This document shows positions 9,667 through 18,700 of a stretch of DNA of 64,000 bases, piece after piece; position 1 is the first letter of the stretch, and each line of letters opens with the position of its first letter. Made by a program: the position numbers and the translations under genes. The stretch covers positions 310,001 through 374,000 of the forward strand of contig NZ_JBQKUO010000003.1 in the NCBI RefSeq assembly GCF_052156635.1, read 5' to 3'. The notes beneath the pieces were generated by a model, which saw only the letters and a program-made list of their open reading frames with translations, ran no database searches and was not told the origin of the DNA. The stretch is from Nitrospina sp052156635 (GTDB taxonomy: Bacteria; Nitrospinota; Nitrospinia; Nitrospinales; Nitrospinaceae).

Positions 9667-10634
9667 TGGAAGCACTGCGAGCCGGCGTAGTCGGCATTGG
9701 AAAAATGGGACAGTACCATGTCGGTGTGCTGTCTGAAATGCGCGATATCAAACTGACGCATATCGCCGACGTCAACGAGGACCGGTGCCGGGAGATCAGC
9801 AACCGTTACGGCCTGACTGCCGTCTCCGATTACAAGGAAATGTTCGGCCAGGTGGACGCCGTCGTGGTGGCTGTGCCCACCGCCCTGCATTATCCCGTCA
9901 CCAAGGACTTCCTGCAGGCGGGCATTCACGTCCTTCTGGAAAAACCCTGCGCCACCAACCTCGAACAGGCCCGCGAGTTGTTTGACATCGCAGAGAAAAA
10001 CAAACTCATCCTGCACATCGGCCACGTCGAGCGCTTCAACGGCGCCGTGCAGGAACTGCACAAACTGGTGCACGAACCCATCTTTGTGGAATGCAAACGC
10101 ATGGGCCCGTTCAACCAGCGTATCAAGGACGACGGCGTGGTGCTGGACATCATGATCCATGATATCGACATCCTCCTCAACCTCATGCAATCCAAAGTGG
10201 TCGACATCAACGTCATGGGCACTTCCGTGTTCACCAACCGGGATGACCTGGTGAACGTGCAGATGGAATTTGAAAACGGGTGCATGGCCAACATCATCGC
10301 CAGCCGCGCCTCGCAGAACAAGATCCGCACCCTTTCCGTGACACAAAAAGAGTCTTACATCCTGCTCGATTACACCGACCAGGAAATCTACGTGCATCGC
10401 CAGACTTCTTCCGAGCACCAGTTGAGCAAGGACGCTCTGCGTTACAAGCAGGAATCGTTGATCGAGCGCATTTTCGTGCACAAGGACAACCCACTCAAGC
10501 TGGAGCTCCAGCATTTCCTGGACTGTGTGCAGAACGGCACACCGCGTAACGTGGCCGTGGACAAGGAATTGTACTCGCTGGAAATTGCACTCGACATTGT
10601 GGGCGCGTTCAAAAAGCAGAGAAACGGGAAGTGA
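9666..10634 (+). CDS. Gfo/Idh/MocA family oxidoreductase in the lipid A operon
   Basis: A 322-residue NAD(P)-dependent oxidoreductase. The Rossmann motif is GVVGIGKMGQYH at the N terminus, the family motif EKPCA lies near residue 94, and HVERFN lies in the catalytic domain. In Acidithiobacillus and Leptospira a relative (GnnA) oxidises the 3-OH of UDP-GlcNAc before GnnB adds an amine, and those genes sit beside lpxA. No GnnB-like aminotransferase is present in this window, so that role is only a possibility. The start is ATG 9666, coupled to lpxA. A TTG at 9663 would add one residue. Confidence 0.85.
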   Translation: MEALRAGVVGIGKMGQYHVGVLSEMRDIKLTHIADVNEDRCREISNRYGLTAVSDYKEMFGQVDAVVVAVPTALHYPVTKDFLQAGIHVLLEKPCATNLEQARELFDIAEKNKLILHIGHVERFNGAVQELHKLVHEPIFVECKRMGPFNQRIKDDGVVLDIMIHDIDILLNLMQSKVVDINVMGTSVFTNRDDLVNVQMEFENGCMANIIASRASQNKIRTLSVTQKESYILLDYTDQEIYVHRQTSSEHQLSKDALRYKQESLIERIFVHKDNPLKLELQHFLDCVQNGTPRNVAVDKELYSLEIALDIVGAFKKQRNGK

Positions 10635-10710
10635 ACGGTCCCGCCCGCAACGCTTCCCCCGCGGAATCAACCTTTCAAGAGTCGCGGTCCGGTGAAGGAA
10701 ACCAGCCGTC

Positions 10711-11574
10711 ATGAACCACGACAGGGAACAGCCCATCGGTTTGATCGCCGGGGCCGGAGACATCCCGGTGTACTTCGCCCGCAAGGCAAAGGAGCGCGGC
10801 ATTCCACTGATCTCCGTGTCGTTCACCGAAGCCATCGGTGAAACCCTTCAGCCCTACGTCGAACAGAATTTCTGCATCAGTCCCGTCAAGGCTGGAAAGA
10901 TTTTCAGCACCCTGGAAGCCACCCATGTCCGCGAGGTGCTCATTCTGGGCAAGGTGGAAAAGGAAATGATTTTCCGCCCGCAGATGTTTGACATGTTTTC
11001 CCTGAAGTTCATGATGTCGCTCACCACAAGTCAGGACAAGGACATCCTGACCCGCATCATTGAAGAAGTTGAAAAACGCGGCTACACAGTTCTCGATCAA
11101 ATGGATTTCATGAAGGAACTCTACCCTCCCGCCGGAGTCCTGACCCGCGCCAAACCGTCAAAAAAATCCCTGGCTGACATTGAAGCGGGATTCGCCATCG
11201 CCAAGTACATGGCCGACCAGGAAATCGGTCAGACCCTTGTGATGAAAGACGGCACCGTCATCGCCGTCGAGGCGGTGGAAGGCACCGACCGCACCCTGGC
11301 CCGCGGGTGTGAATTGTCGCAGGGCGAATGCACCGCCATCAAGGTCAGCCGCACCGACCAGGACTACCGGTTCGACAGCCCCGGCATCGGACCCAAAACC
11401 GTCGAAACCCTGATCGCAGGCAACGCCGCCGCTCTGGCCATCGAAGCCGGCCGCGTCATGGTGATTGAACGCGAGAAGGTGGTCGACATGGCGGACGCAG
11501 CAGGACTCGCCATCGTCTCGGTACAACCCCCCGTGCCCCCTTCCCATTCCACACCCACTCCGGATGCGGCATGA
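10711..11574 (+). CDS. lpxI: UDP-2,3-diacylglucosamine pyrophosphatase LpxI
   Basis: Hydrolyses UDP-2,3-diacylglucosamine to lipid X, replacing the unrelated LpxH. The 287-residue protein has the N-terminal GLIAGAGDIPVYFA and the C-terminal DUF1009 hallmark (VEGTDRTLARG, then DSPGIGPKTVETL). It ends in a Pro/Ser/Thr tail of about 18 residues. The ATGA overlap with lpxB at 11571 shows coupling. A 76-base gap separates it from the oxidoreductase. Confidence 0.93.
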   Translation: MNHDREQPIGLIAGAGDIPVYFARKAKERGIPLISVSFTEAIGETLQPYVEQNFCISPVKAGKIFSTLEATHVREVLILGKVEKEMIFRPQMFDMFSLKFMMSLTTSQDKDILTRIIEEVEKRGYTVLDQMDFMKELYPPAGVLTRAKPSKKSLADIEAGFAIAKYMADQEIGQTLVMKDGTVIAVEAVEGTDRTLARGCELSQGECTAIKVSRTDQDYRFDSPGIGPKTVETLIAGNAAALAIEAGRVMVIEREKVVDMADAAGLAIVSVQPPVPPSHSTPTPDAA

Positions 11575-12749
11575 ACGGGCCGAACCAACGCATCCTGATC
11601 GTGGCCGGGGAAGCTTCGGGCGACCTGCATGGTGGCAACCTGGTTCGTGCCATGAGGGAACGCCATCCCGAAATCGAATTTGAAGGCGTCGGTGGCCACC
11701 ACATGCAGAACGCCGGTGTGCACACCCTGTTCGACATCCAGCGCATGGGAGGCATGGGTCTTTTTGAATTTTTCAGCAACCTGTGGCACCACATCGCCGT
11801 CTTCCGCAAACTTTCACGCGAAATCGCCAAAGGACAGTACGCCGGCGCCATCCTCATCAACTACCCGTTCTTCAACCTGCGCCTCGCCCGCGTGTGCAAA
11901 AAATACCACTGTCCTGTTTACTATTACATCAGCCCGCAGGTCTGGGCTTCGCGCAAGGGGCGCATCCATACCATCGCCGAGACCGGGAAAAAGATGTACG
12001 TCATCCTTCCCTTCGAGAAGGACATCTACCGCGAAGTGGACGTGGATGTGGAATACCTCGGGCATCCGTTCGTGGACATCGCCAAACCGCATCTGTCGAA
12101 GGAAGACGCGTTCCGCGAATTCAAACTCGATCCCGGCAAAACCACCGTCGGCCTCATGCCCGGAAGCCGGATGAGCGAGATCAATTACCTGCTCGACGAC
12201 ATCCTCGGCGCGGCGCGCATTCTGAAAGACAAACTCGGCGACGTGCAATTCCTCCTGCCGGTGGCGGACTCCATCGACCCCGACCTCCTGCGGGAACGCC
12301 TCGGCAACAATCCGCTCGATATCCGTCTGGTCACCGGGCGTAATTACGAAGTGATGGCGGGAAGCGATTTCCTCATCATGGCATCGGGCTCCGCGACCCT
12401 GGAGGCGGGACTGCTCGAATGTCCCATGGTCATCATCTACAAAGTGCATCCCCTGACGTATTTCATCGCGCGATTTTTCACTGACATCCGCCTGTTCGGA
12501 CTGATCAATATCGTTGCCGAAGAACAGGTGGCCACGGAACTTTTGAACGAACAGGTGACGCCGGAAGCCATCGCCGACGAAGCGCTCAAGGTGTTGAACG
12601 ATCCCAAACGCGCCGCCGAGTTCCGCCAGCGTCTCAAAGACGTGCGGCGCTCACTGGGAGAGCCGGGCGTGGTAGACCGCATCGCGCAGAACATTCTCGA
12701 CTCGTTGAAACTGCCCTCCGGCACGGCCGATGAAAAAGTTTCTCTTTAA
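11571..12749 (+). CDS. lpxB: Lipid-A-disaccharide synthase LpxB
   Basis: A GT19 glycosyltransferase that joins lipid X and UDP-diacylglucosamine. The 392-residue protein shows AGEASGDLHGG at residues 12-22, FEGVGG, YYISPQVWASR, the LMPGSRMSEI loop and the C-terminal donor site SGSATLEAGL. The motif that usually reads IDxPDFN is INYPFFN here (residues 96-102), so both acidic residues are gone. It overlaps lpxI by 4 bases and the next gene by 20. Family assignment is secure; the motif change is discussed in findings. Confidence 0.93.
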   Translation: MNGPNQRILIVAGEASGDLHGGNLVRAMRERHPEIEFEGVGGHHMQNAGVHTLFDIQRMGGMGLFEFFSNLWHHIAVFRKLSREIAKGQYAGAILINYPFFNLRLARVCKKYHCPVYYYISPQVWASRKGRIHTIAETGKKMYVILPFEKDIYREVDVDVEYLGHPFVDIAKPHLSKEDAFREFKLDPGKTTVGLMPGSRMSEINYLLDDILGAARILKDKLGDVQFLLPVADSIDPDLLRERLGNNPLDIRLVTGRNYEVMAGSDFLIMASGSATLEAGLLECPMVIIYKVHPLTYFIARFFTDIRLFGLINIVAEEQVATELLNEQVTPEAIADEALKVLNDPKRAAEFRQRLKDVRRSLGEPGVVDRIAQNILDSLKLPSGTADEKVSL

Positions 12750-13374
12750 CCACATCCTGCCACCCCTCATTTTCTGCCTGGTGCACCTGTGGTTCAAAAC
12801 CCTGCGCATCCAGGTTTTGAATCCGGAGATCGAGCAGGAGGTATTCCGGCAGGGCCGCCCGCACATTCTGACCTGCTGGCACCAGCACCTGGGCCTGTTC
12901 TTTTATCATTTCCGCGGCTGGAAGGAACTGACCATCCTCATCAGCCCCAGTACCGACGGCGACCTGGCGGCAAGCATGTGCAAATGGATGGGCTACCACG
13001 TGGTGCGCGGCTCGTCGTACAAGCAACCCACCACCAGCACCCGTACCCTGATCCGGGCTCTCAAAAATAGTTTTACCGTCGGCATCATGGCCGATGGATC
13101 GCGCGGCCCCCGGCACGTTGCGCAGATGGGCACCCTGTATCTGAGTCGGCTGACCGGTGCACCCTATTCCGCCTGTTCCTGGGATGCCCGCTGGAAAATC
13201 CAGTTCAAAAGCTGGGACCGGTTCATGCTGCCCCTGCCCTTCAGCCGGTGCCGCATCGCCTACAGCCCGTTCCGGGACCTCCCGCGTGAAGCAGACAACG
13301 CCCTTCTGGAAGTCCGCCGGAGTGAACTGGAAACCGAACTGAAGCGGCTGGCGCAGGAGGTGAGCTTCCGCTGA
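12730..13374 (+). CDS. Lysophospholipid acyltransferase-like protein (DUF374)
   Basis: A 214-residue membrane-associated protein of the DUF374 family, related to acyltransferases. It has an N-terminal hydrophobic segment (LPPLIFCLVHLWF), a TCWHQHL motif in place of HX4D, then SPSTDGDLAA and the substrate-loop motif ADGSRGPRHVAQMG. In other genomes such genes accompany lipid A or kdtA genes, and a role in lipid A or phospholipid acylation is inferred only. It begins inside the 3' end of lpxB and is the last gene of the operon. Confidence 0.8.
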   Translation: MKKFLFNHILPPLIFCLVHLWFKTLRIQVLNPEIEQEVFRQGRPHILTCWHQHLGLFFYHFRGWKELTILISPSTDGDLAASMCKWMGYHVVRGSSYKQPTTSTRTLIRALKNSFTVGIMADGSRGPRHVAQMGTLYLSRLTGAPYSACSWDARWKIQFKSWDRFMLPLPFSRCRIAYSPFRDLPREADNALLEVRRSELETELKRLAQEVSFR

Positions 13375-13534
13375 CTGCCCCAATTTCCATCACCATTTTT
13401 GAGTTTGACGCATTAACAGGCAACCTTGTGGCGAATCACAGGACCCGCCACCGGATGCTTCCGGCTTCGACACCACAACCCTTTGTTCTGTAATGAGTAA
13501 CAGACTTCAAGTTTTGCACCCAAAATTGGGAAAT

Positions 13535-13550
13535 TGGCACGGAAATTGGA
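13535..13550 (+). promoter_or_regulatory. Sigma-54-like promoter for glnB-glnA
   Basis: TGGCAC, five bases, then TTGGA matches the sigma-54 consensus except for G in place of C in the -12 TTGC element. The predicted start is near 13562, giving a leader of about 185 nt before glnB. Sigma-54/NtrC control of glnB and glnA is well known. The sequence from 13375 to 13534 shows nothing else I recognise, apart from AAATTGG repeated three times around this site. Confidence 0.5.
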
Positions 13551-13590
13551 TATTAAGGGAACCATCTATGGTCTGGGAGGACGGCGGTTT

Positions 13591-13639
13591 ACCAAAATTT
13601 GCTAGCTCGGTCGGTAATTTTGGTTTAAGGTTCGAATCC
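13591..13639 (+). ncRNA. tRNA-like hairpin element in the glnB leader
   Basis: A perfect 9-bp inverted repeat (ACCAAAATT 13591-13599, AATTTTGGT 13616-13624) encloses a 16-nt loop. The loop and 3' arm hold TAGCTCGGTCGGTA (13603-13616), which resembles a tRNA D arm. A T-loop-like GGTTCGAATCC follows at 13629-13639. The spacing is about 18 nt too short for a tRNA, no anticodon arm is present, and the flanks do not pair as an acceptor. It could be a tRNA remnant or a structured leader element. Confidence 0.35.
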
Positions 13640-13676
13640 ATCGACCCATCCAAACCAGCTTGACCCCAACAGATCC

Positions 13677-13724
13677 GAACGATCCCCTGGTTTTGGCCTT
13701 CGGGCGAAAAACCGCGGAGCGTTC
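13677..13724 (+). promoter_or_regulatory. Nested hairpin just upstream of glnB
   Basis: GAACG (13677-13681) pairs with CGTTC (13720-13724). Inside it GGTTTT (13689-13694) pairs with AAAACC (13708-13713), and GCC-TTCG-GGC (13696-13705) forms a UUCG-capped tip. The element ends 10 bases before the glnB Shine-Dalgarno sequence. It could be a leader regulatory structure. I could not match it to a known riboswitch. Confidence 0.4.
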
Positions 13725-13746
13725 CTTTCGACGTGAGGATATGTTT

Positions 13747-14085
13747 ATGAAAAAAGTGGAGGCAGTGATCAAGCCGTTCAAACTCGACGAGGTCAAGGAA
13801 AAGCTCAACGAGATCGGCATCAAAGGCATTACCGTCAGCGAGGTGAAAGGGTTCGGCCGGCAAAAGGGGCATACTGAGCTCTATCGCGGCGCGGAATACG
13901 TCGTGGATTTCCTTCCCAAGATCAAACTGGAAATCATCATTCCCGACAACCAGTTGGACGACGTTGTCGACGCCATCATGAAAAGCGCCCAGACGGGCCG
14001 GATCGGCGACGGTAAAATTTTCGTCACCGACCTGGTAGACACCATTCGAATTCGCACAGGGGAACGAGGCGAAGAAGCTATCTGA
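13747..14085 (+). CDS. glnB: Nitrogen regulatory protein PII
   Basis: A trimeric signal protein that reports 2-oxoglutarate, ATP/ADP and glutamine status to GlnE and other targets. The 112-residue product starts MKKVEAVIKPFKLDEVKE. It carries the T loop with the uridylylation site Tyr51 in YRGAEYV, and the C-terminal IRIRTGERGEEAI. I chose ATG 13747 over ATG 13741 because GAGG lies 8 bases upstream of the former and the family begins MKKVEA. It is 95 bases before glnA, typical of a PII that controls glutamine synthetase. Confidence 0.95.
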   Translation: MKKVEAVIKPFKLDEVKEKLNEIGIKGITVSEVKGFGRQKGHTELYRGAEYVVDFLPKIKLEIIIPDNQLDDVVDAIMKSAQTGRIGDGKIFVTDLVDTIRIRTGERGEEAI

Positions 14086-14180
14086 CCCATTGCCGGTCCT
14101 CCCCGCAATGGCGCCGGGTTTCCACGAGCGTGCACCTGTTCTGAATTGTTTTATCCATACACAAGCTTGAGGAGAGCATA

Positions 14181-15593
14181 ATGACCCCCAAAGAGGTAAT
14201 CGATTTTGCAAAAAACAAAAACGCCGAGATGGTGGACCTGAAGTTCATGGACCTTCTTGGCACGTGGCAGCACTTCAGTGTTCCCATGAGCGAATTGGAA
14301 GAGCATTTGTTTGAAGACGGCCTGGGGTTCGACGGATCCAGCATACGCGGCTGGCAGGCCATCAACGCCAGTGACATGCTGGTCATGCCGGACAGCACCT
14401 CGGCGGTGATGGATCCCTTCATGCAGGTCCCGACGATCAGCATGATCTGCAACATCGTGGATCCCATCACCAAGGAAAAATACACCCGCGACCCGCGCAA
14501 CATCGCCCAGAAAGCGGAAGCGTACCTGAAATCGACGGGCATCGGTGACACGGCTTATTTCGGACCGGAACCGGAATTCTTCCTGTTCGACGACGTGCGT
14601 TACGAAGTGGACATCAACCGCTCTGCCTATTACGTGGATTCACGGGAAGGCAACTGGAACACGGGACGCGACGAAGGCCCCAACCTGGGTTACAAACCGC
14701 GCCATAAGGAAGGCTACTTCCCCGTCGGGCCGAGCGACAGCCTGCAGGACATCCGCACCGAGATGCTCCTCCTCATGGAAAAAGTAGGCATCGCCATGGA
14801 ATGCCATCACCATGAAGTGGCCTCCGGCGGCCAGTGCGAAATCGACATGCGTTTCTCTGACATGGTGAAATGCGCGGACAATCTGATGTGGTTCAAGTAC
14901 ATCGTGAAGAACGTCGCCCGCCGCCACAACAGGACGGCCACCTTCATGCCGAAACCCATTTACGGAGACAACGGTTCCGGAATGCACGTGCACCAGAGCA
15001 TCTGGAAGGACGGCAAACCCCTGTTCGCGGGCAACAGCTACGCGGGCATGAGCGAGATGGGCATGCACTACATCGGCGGCGTGCTGAAACATGCACGCGC
15101 CCTTGCGGCATTCGTCGCGCCGACCAACAACTCCTACAAACGGCTGGTACCGGGCTTCGAAGCTCCGGTCAACCTGGCGTATTCCAGCCGGAACCGCAGT
15201 GCATCCATCCGCATCCCGATGTACTCGCCGAGCCCGAAGGCAAAACGGATCGAGTGCCGCTTCCCGGACCCGACCGCGAACGGTTACCTGGCGTTCTCGG
15301 CGTTGCTGATGGCCGGCCTCGACGGCATCGAAAACAAAATCGATCCGGGCGAGCCGCTGGACAAGGACATCTACGCCCTCGGGCCGGAAGACCTGGCGAA
15401 CATCCCCAGCCTGCCGACGTCTCTCGAAGAAGCGTTGGAATGTCTGGAGGAAGATCATGAGTTCCTGCTCAAAGGCGACGTCTTCACGCAGGACATCATT
15501 GATCGGTGGATCTCCTACAAGCGGGAAAACGAAGTGGCTCCCATCCGCCTGCGCCCGCACCCGTACGAGTTCTACCTTTACTACGACGCGTAA
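14181..15593 (+). CDS. glnA: Glutamine synthetase type I
   Basis: Forms glutamine from glutamate and ammonia with ATP, as a dodecamer. The 470-residue product is of normal length. It shows GFDGSSIRGW, the metal-site motif FGPEPEFFLFD, the ATP-binding segment KPIYGDNGSGMHVHQS, and NRSASIRIP. Tyr398 in DIYALGPEDL sits where the GSI-beta adenylylation tyrosine lies, consistent with glnE downstream. GAGGAG precedes the ATG by about 8 bases. A strong terminator ends the transcript. Confidence 0.97.
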   Translation: MTPKEVIDFAKNKNAEMVDLKFMDLLGTWQHFSVPMSELEEHLFEDGLGFDGSSIRGWQAINASDMLVMPDSTSAVMDPFMQVPTISMICNIVDPITKEKYTRDPRNIAQKAEAYLKSTGIGDTAYFGPEPEFFLFDDVRYEVDINRSAYYVDSREGNWNTGRDEGPNLGYKPRHKEGYFPVGPSDSLQDIRTEMLLLMEKVGIAMECHHHEVASGGQCEIDMRFSDMVKCADNLMWFKYIVKNVARRHNRTATFMPKPIYGDNGSGMHVHQSIWKDGKPLFAGNSYAGMSEMGMHYIGGVLKHARALAAFVAPTNNSYKRLVPGFEAPVNLAYSSRNRSASIRIPMYSPSPKAKRIECRFPDPTANGYLAFSALLMAGLDGIENKIDPGEPLDKDIYALGPEDLANIPSLPTSLEEALECLEEDHEFLLKGDVFTQDIIDRWISYKRENEVAPIRLRPHPYEFYLYYDA

Positions 15594-15641
15594 TCCGGAC
15601 GGAAAAGAGGCAAAGTTTCCACCGTTGCAGGTTGCCATTGC

Positions 15642-15674
15642 AAAACCCCTCCGGAATTATCCGGAGGGGTTTTT
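15642..15674 (+). terminator. Intrinsic terminator after glnA
   Basis: AAAACCCCTCCGG and CCGGAGGGGTTTT form a 13-bp stem with a 6-nt loop, followed by T residues. It separates glnBA from glnE. Confidence 0.93.
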
Positions 15675-15721
15675 ATATATGGTAGAGTAATGCACATATT
15701 CTTTTTTTCCCAAATGCCGTC

Positions 15722-18700
15722 ATGAATGTTGTCACTCATTTGAGCTCGCTTGTACTGGAAGGGGAAACCTGGTCGGACTCGTGGACCCAACCGCTTTCGG
15801 GAGTCGGTTTCGACGACCCCAAAAAAGCCTGGCACAATTTGATGATGCTCAAGGAGCAGGCCAATTTCCACGAGCTTTATCCCGCATTTTTCCCAAGCCT
15901 GCTCGAATGCCTGGAACAATGCTACGATCCGGATCTCGCGCTCAACAACTTCGAGAGGCTCTCCTCGAAGTTGCCGGACAAGGAACACTTGTATTCGTTC
16001 CTCACGCGCACGCCCGATTTTCTCAATGCGCTCATGATCCTTTTTTCCGGAAGCCAGGTCCTCACGGATTCGTTGCTGCGCCATCCGGAATTTTTCGACT
16101 GGCTGGTGGACCCGGAAACGCTGAATACTTCGCGCACCAAAGACCAGTTATACCGGGATTATTACACGATGATGGACCGGGCTGCGTCCGGCGTCACCAC
16201 AACCTCCCTGCTCCGCAAATTTAAAAAGCGCGAATACATACGCATCGGCTTGAGGGACCTCATGGGTCGCGCCGACACGCTGGAGACTTTGGAAGACCTG
16301 TCGAACCTGGCCGACGTCTGCCTGCAGGTCGCTTATGAACATGCTCACCGGGAACTGGTAAACAAACACGGTGCGCCCATGTTCCGCGACCACGACGGCA
16401 CGGAAAAGGAATCGGAGTTCACCATTCTTGCCATGGGCAAACTGGGTGGACGCGAATTGAACTACAGTTCCGACATCGACCTCATCTACATTTACACCAG
16501 CGCCGAAGGCGAAACAAAGGCACACAGCCTGATCAGCCCCACTTCCGGAACCATCACCTGTTATGAATTCCACACCAAGCTGGGACAACGTATCACTCGC
16601 CTCATCAACGAAATCACCAGCGACGGCAACGTGTTCCGGGTGGACCTCAACCTGAGGCCGGAAGGACAGAATGGAGAGATTGCGCACTCCCTGTCTTTCT
16701 GTGAAACGTATTACGAATCGGTGGGGCGCACCTGGGAACGGCAGGCGTTGATCAAGGCGCGGGTTTCCGCAGGCAGTGAAAAACTCGGACAGCAGTTCTT
16801 TTCCATGATCCGTCCCTTCGTTTACCGGAAAACTCTGGACTTCAACGCCATTGAGGAAGTCAAAGCACTGAAGCGAAAGGTCGACGCCAACCTCAAACAG
16901 AAAAAGCAGGAAAAGGGCAATATCAAACTCGGCTTCGGAGGTATCCGGGAAATCGAGTTCATCATCCAGTCTTACCAGTTGCTGTTTGGAGGACGCGACT
17001 CCAGCCTGCGCGACACGGGCACCCTGTCCACGCTGGCCAAACTCAAGGAACGTGAATTTGTCGGTACCGACGAATACAACAAACTTTACGACGCCTATAT
17101 TTTTCTCCGCAACCTCGAGAACCGGGTGCAGTTGACCTTCGGTCTGCAAACCTACAGCATCCCCAGGGAAACACGAAGCCAGGCGGTGCTGGCGCGGAAA
17201 ATGGGGTGCCAGGCCGGAAACGTTTCAAGCCTTGCGGACAACCTGCAAAAGGAATTCGAACGTCATACCTGTTTTGTCGGCGCCATGTTCGACCAGTTGT
17301 TTTCGGAGGACAAGGATCAGAAGGCCGCACACGACACATCGCAGAAATGGGACGCCCGGCAGGATATCGAGAACCGCTTTTCCGAAGAGTATCTTTCCCA
17401 GTACCCCTTCAACGATTCCAAACGGGCCTTTCAGTTTCTGTGTTCCCTGCGCGACGGGCCTTCCTCCAAACCGGCGACGGAACGGGGAATTCAAACCTTC
17501 TACAAAGTTCTTCCCCAGGTTTTGAATTTGTGCCGCAAGGTGCCCAACGCCAACTTCGCCGTTGAAAACCTGGTGAAGTTTGTCGAGGCCAGCAAGGCCC
17601 GGGAAACATACCTGGACCTGTTCAATGACAACGAAAAATTCCTGGAACTCCTGCTGATCCTTTTCGGCTCCAGTGAAACGCTTTCCACGTTCCTGATCAA
17701 GCAACCCAATTTCATTGACGTTCTTTCCAACGTGGAATCGCTGTACCGGTTCAAAACCCCGGAAAAAATGAAACGCGGGTTGGACGATTTCCTGTCCACC
17801 TGTGAAACGCCGGAACAGCGCAACCTGTCCCTGCGCTGGTTCAAGCAGGCGGAGGAGCTGCGTATCGGCACCCGTTACCTCATCCATGAAGCGGACCTGC
17901 CCGGCACGTTGCTGGATCTGTCCAACCTGGCGGACCTGTACCTGCAATCAGTTCTGGAGTTGGCATGGAAACGCATTCAGGAAGGGCCCGCGAATTCGGC
18001 CCCACGCGAAGGCTTCGCCATCATGGGTTTGGGCAAACTGGGCGGTCGCGAATTGAATTTCGGCTCCGACCTCGACATTGTTTTTGTCTACGACAACAAA
18101 GAGGAAGATCCGGAAAGCGACCTCACCGCCATGACGCTTTATTCTCAACTCGCGCAGGGGATTTTTCAGTTGTCGTCGGAGAGTTCCGCCGTTGGCCCGG
18201 CCTACAAGATCGATACCGACCTGCGTCCGGAAGGAAGCCGCGGCGCGCTGGTGCTGTCGCTCAAAGGCTATAAGGACTACTTCGAATCGCGAGGCCGGAT
18301 CTGGGAACAACAGGCGATGACGCGCGCACGTTTCATTGCGGGGGACAGGGAACTGGGAGACCGGTTTCTCGAGGTCACGCACAAGTTCACCTACCGGTCG
18401 AAACTGGAGTACGGGTCCCTGATTGAAATCGCACGCCTGCGGGAACGCATGGAAAAAGAGCTTGCAGAGGAAAGCAAAAAAGGCAGGAACGTCAAGCTCG
18501 GTCACGGCGGGCTGGCGGACATCGAGTTCACCGTCCAGATTCTCCAACTCATGCACGGCCGACGCAATCCCAAACTGCGCGCCACCAACACGCTGGAAGT
18601 CATCAACACCCTGTCAGCCTACGGCATCCTGCAATACGAACAGGCGGAGGCCTTGCAGAAACATTACGAATTCCTGCGCAACGTGGAGTGCAGCCTCCGC

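Noticed and set aside
13591..13666. Intact tRNA gene upstream of glnB
   Set aside because: D-arm-like and T-loop-like sequences occur, but the spacing is about 18 nt too short, there is no anticodon arm and the acceptor and T stems do not pair.
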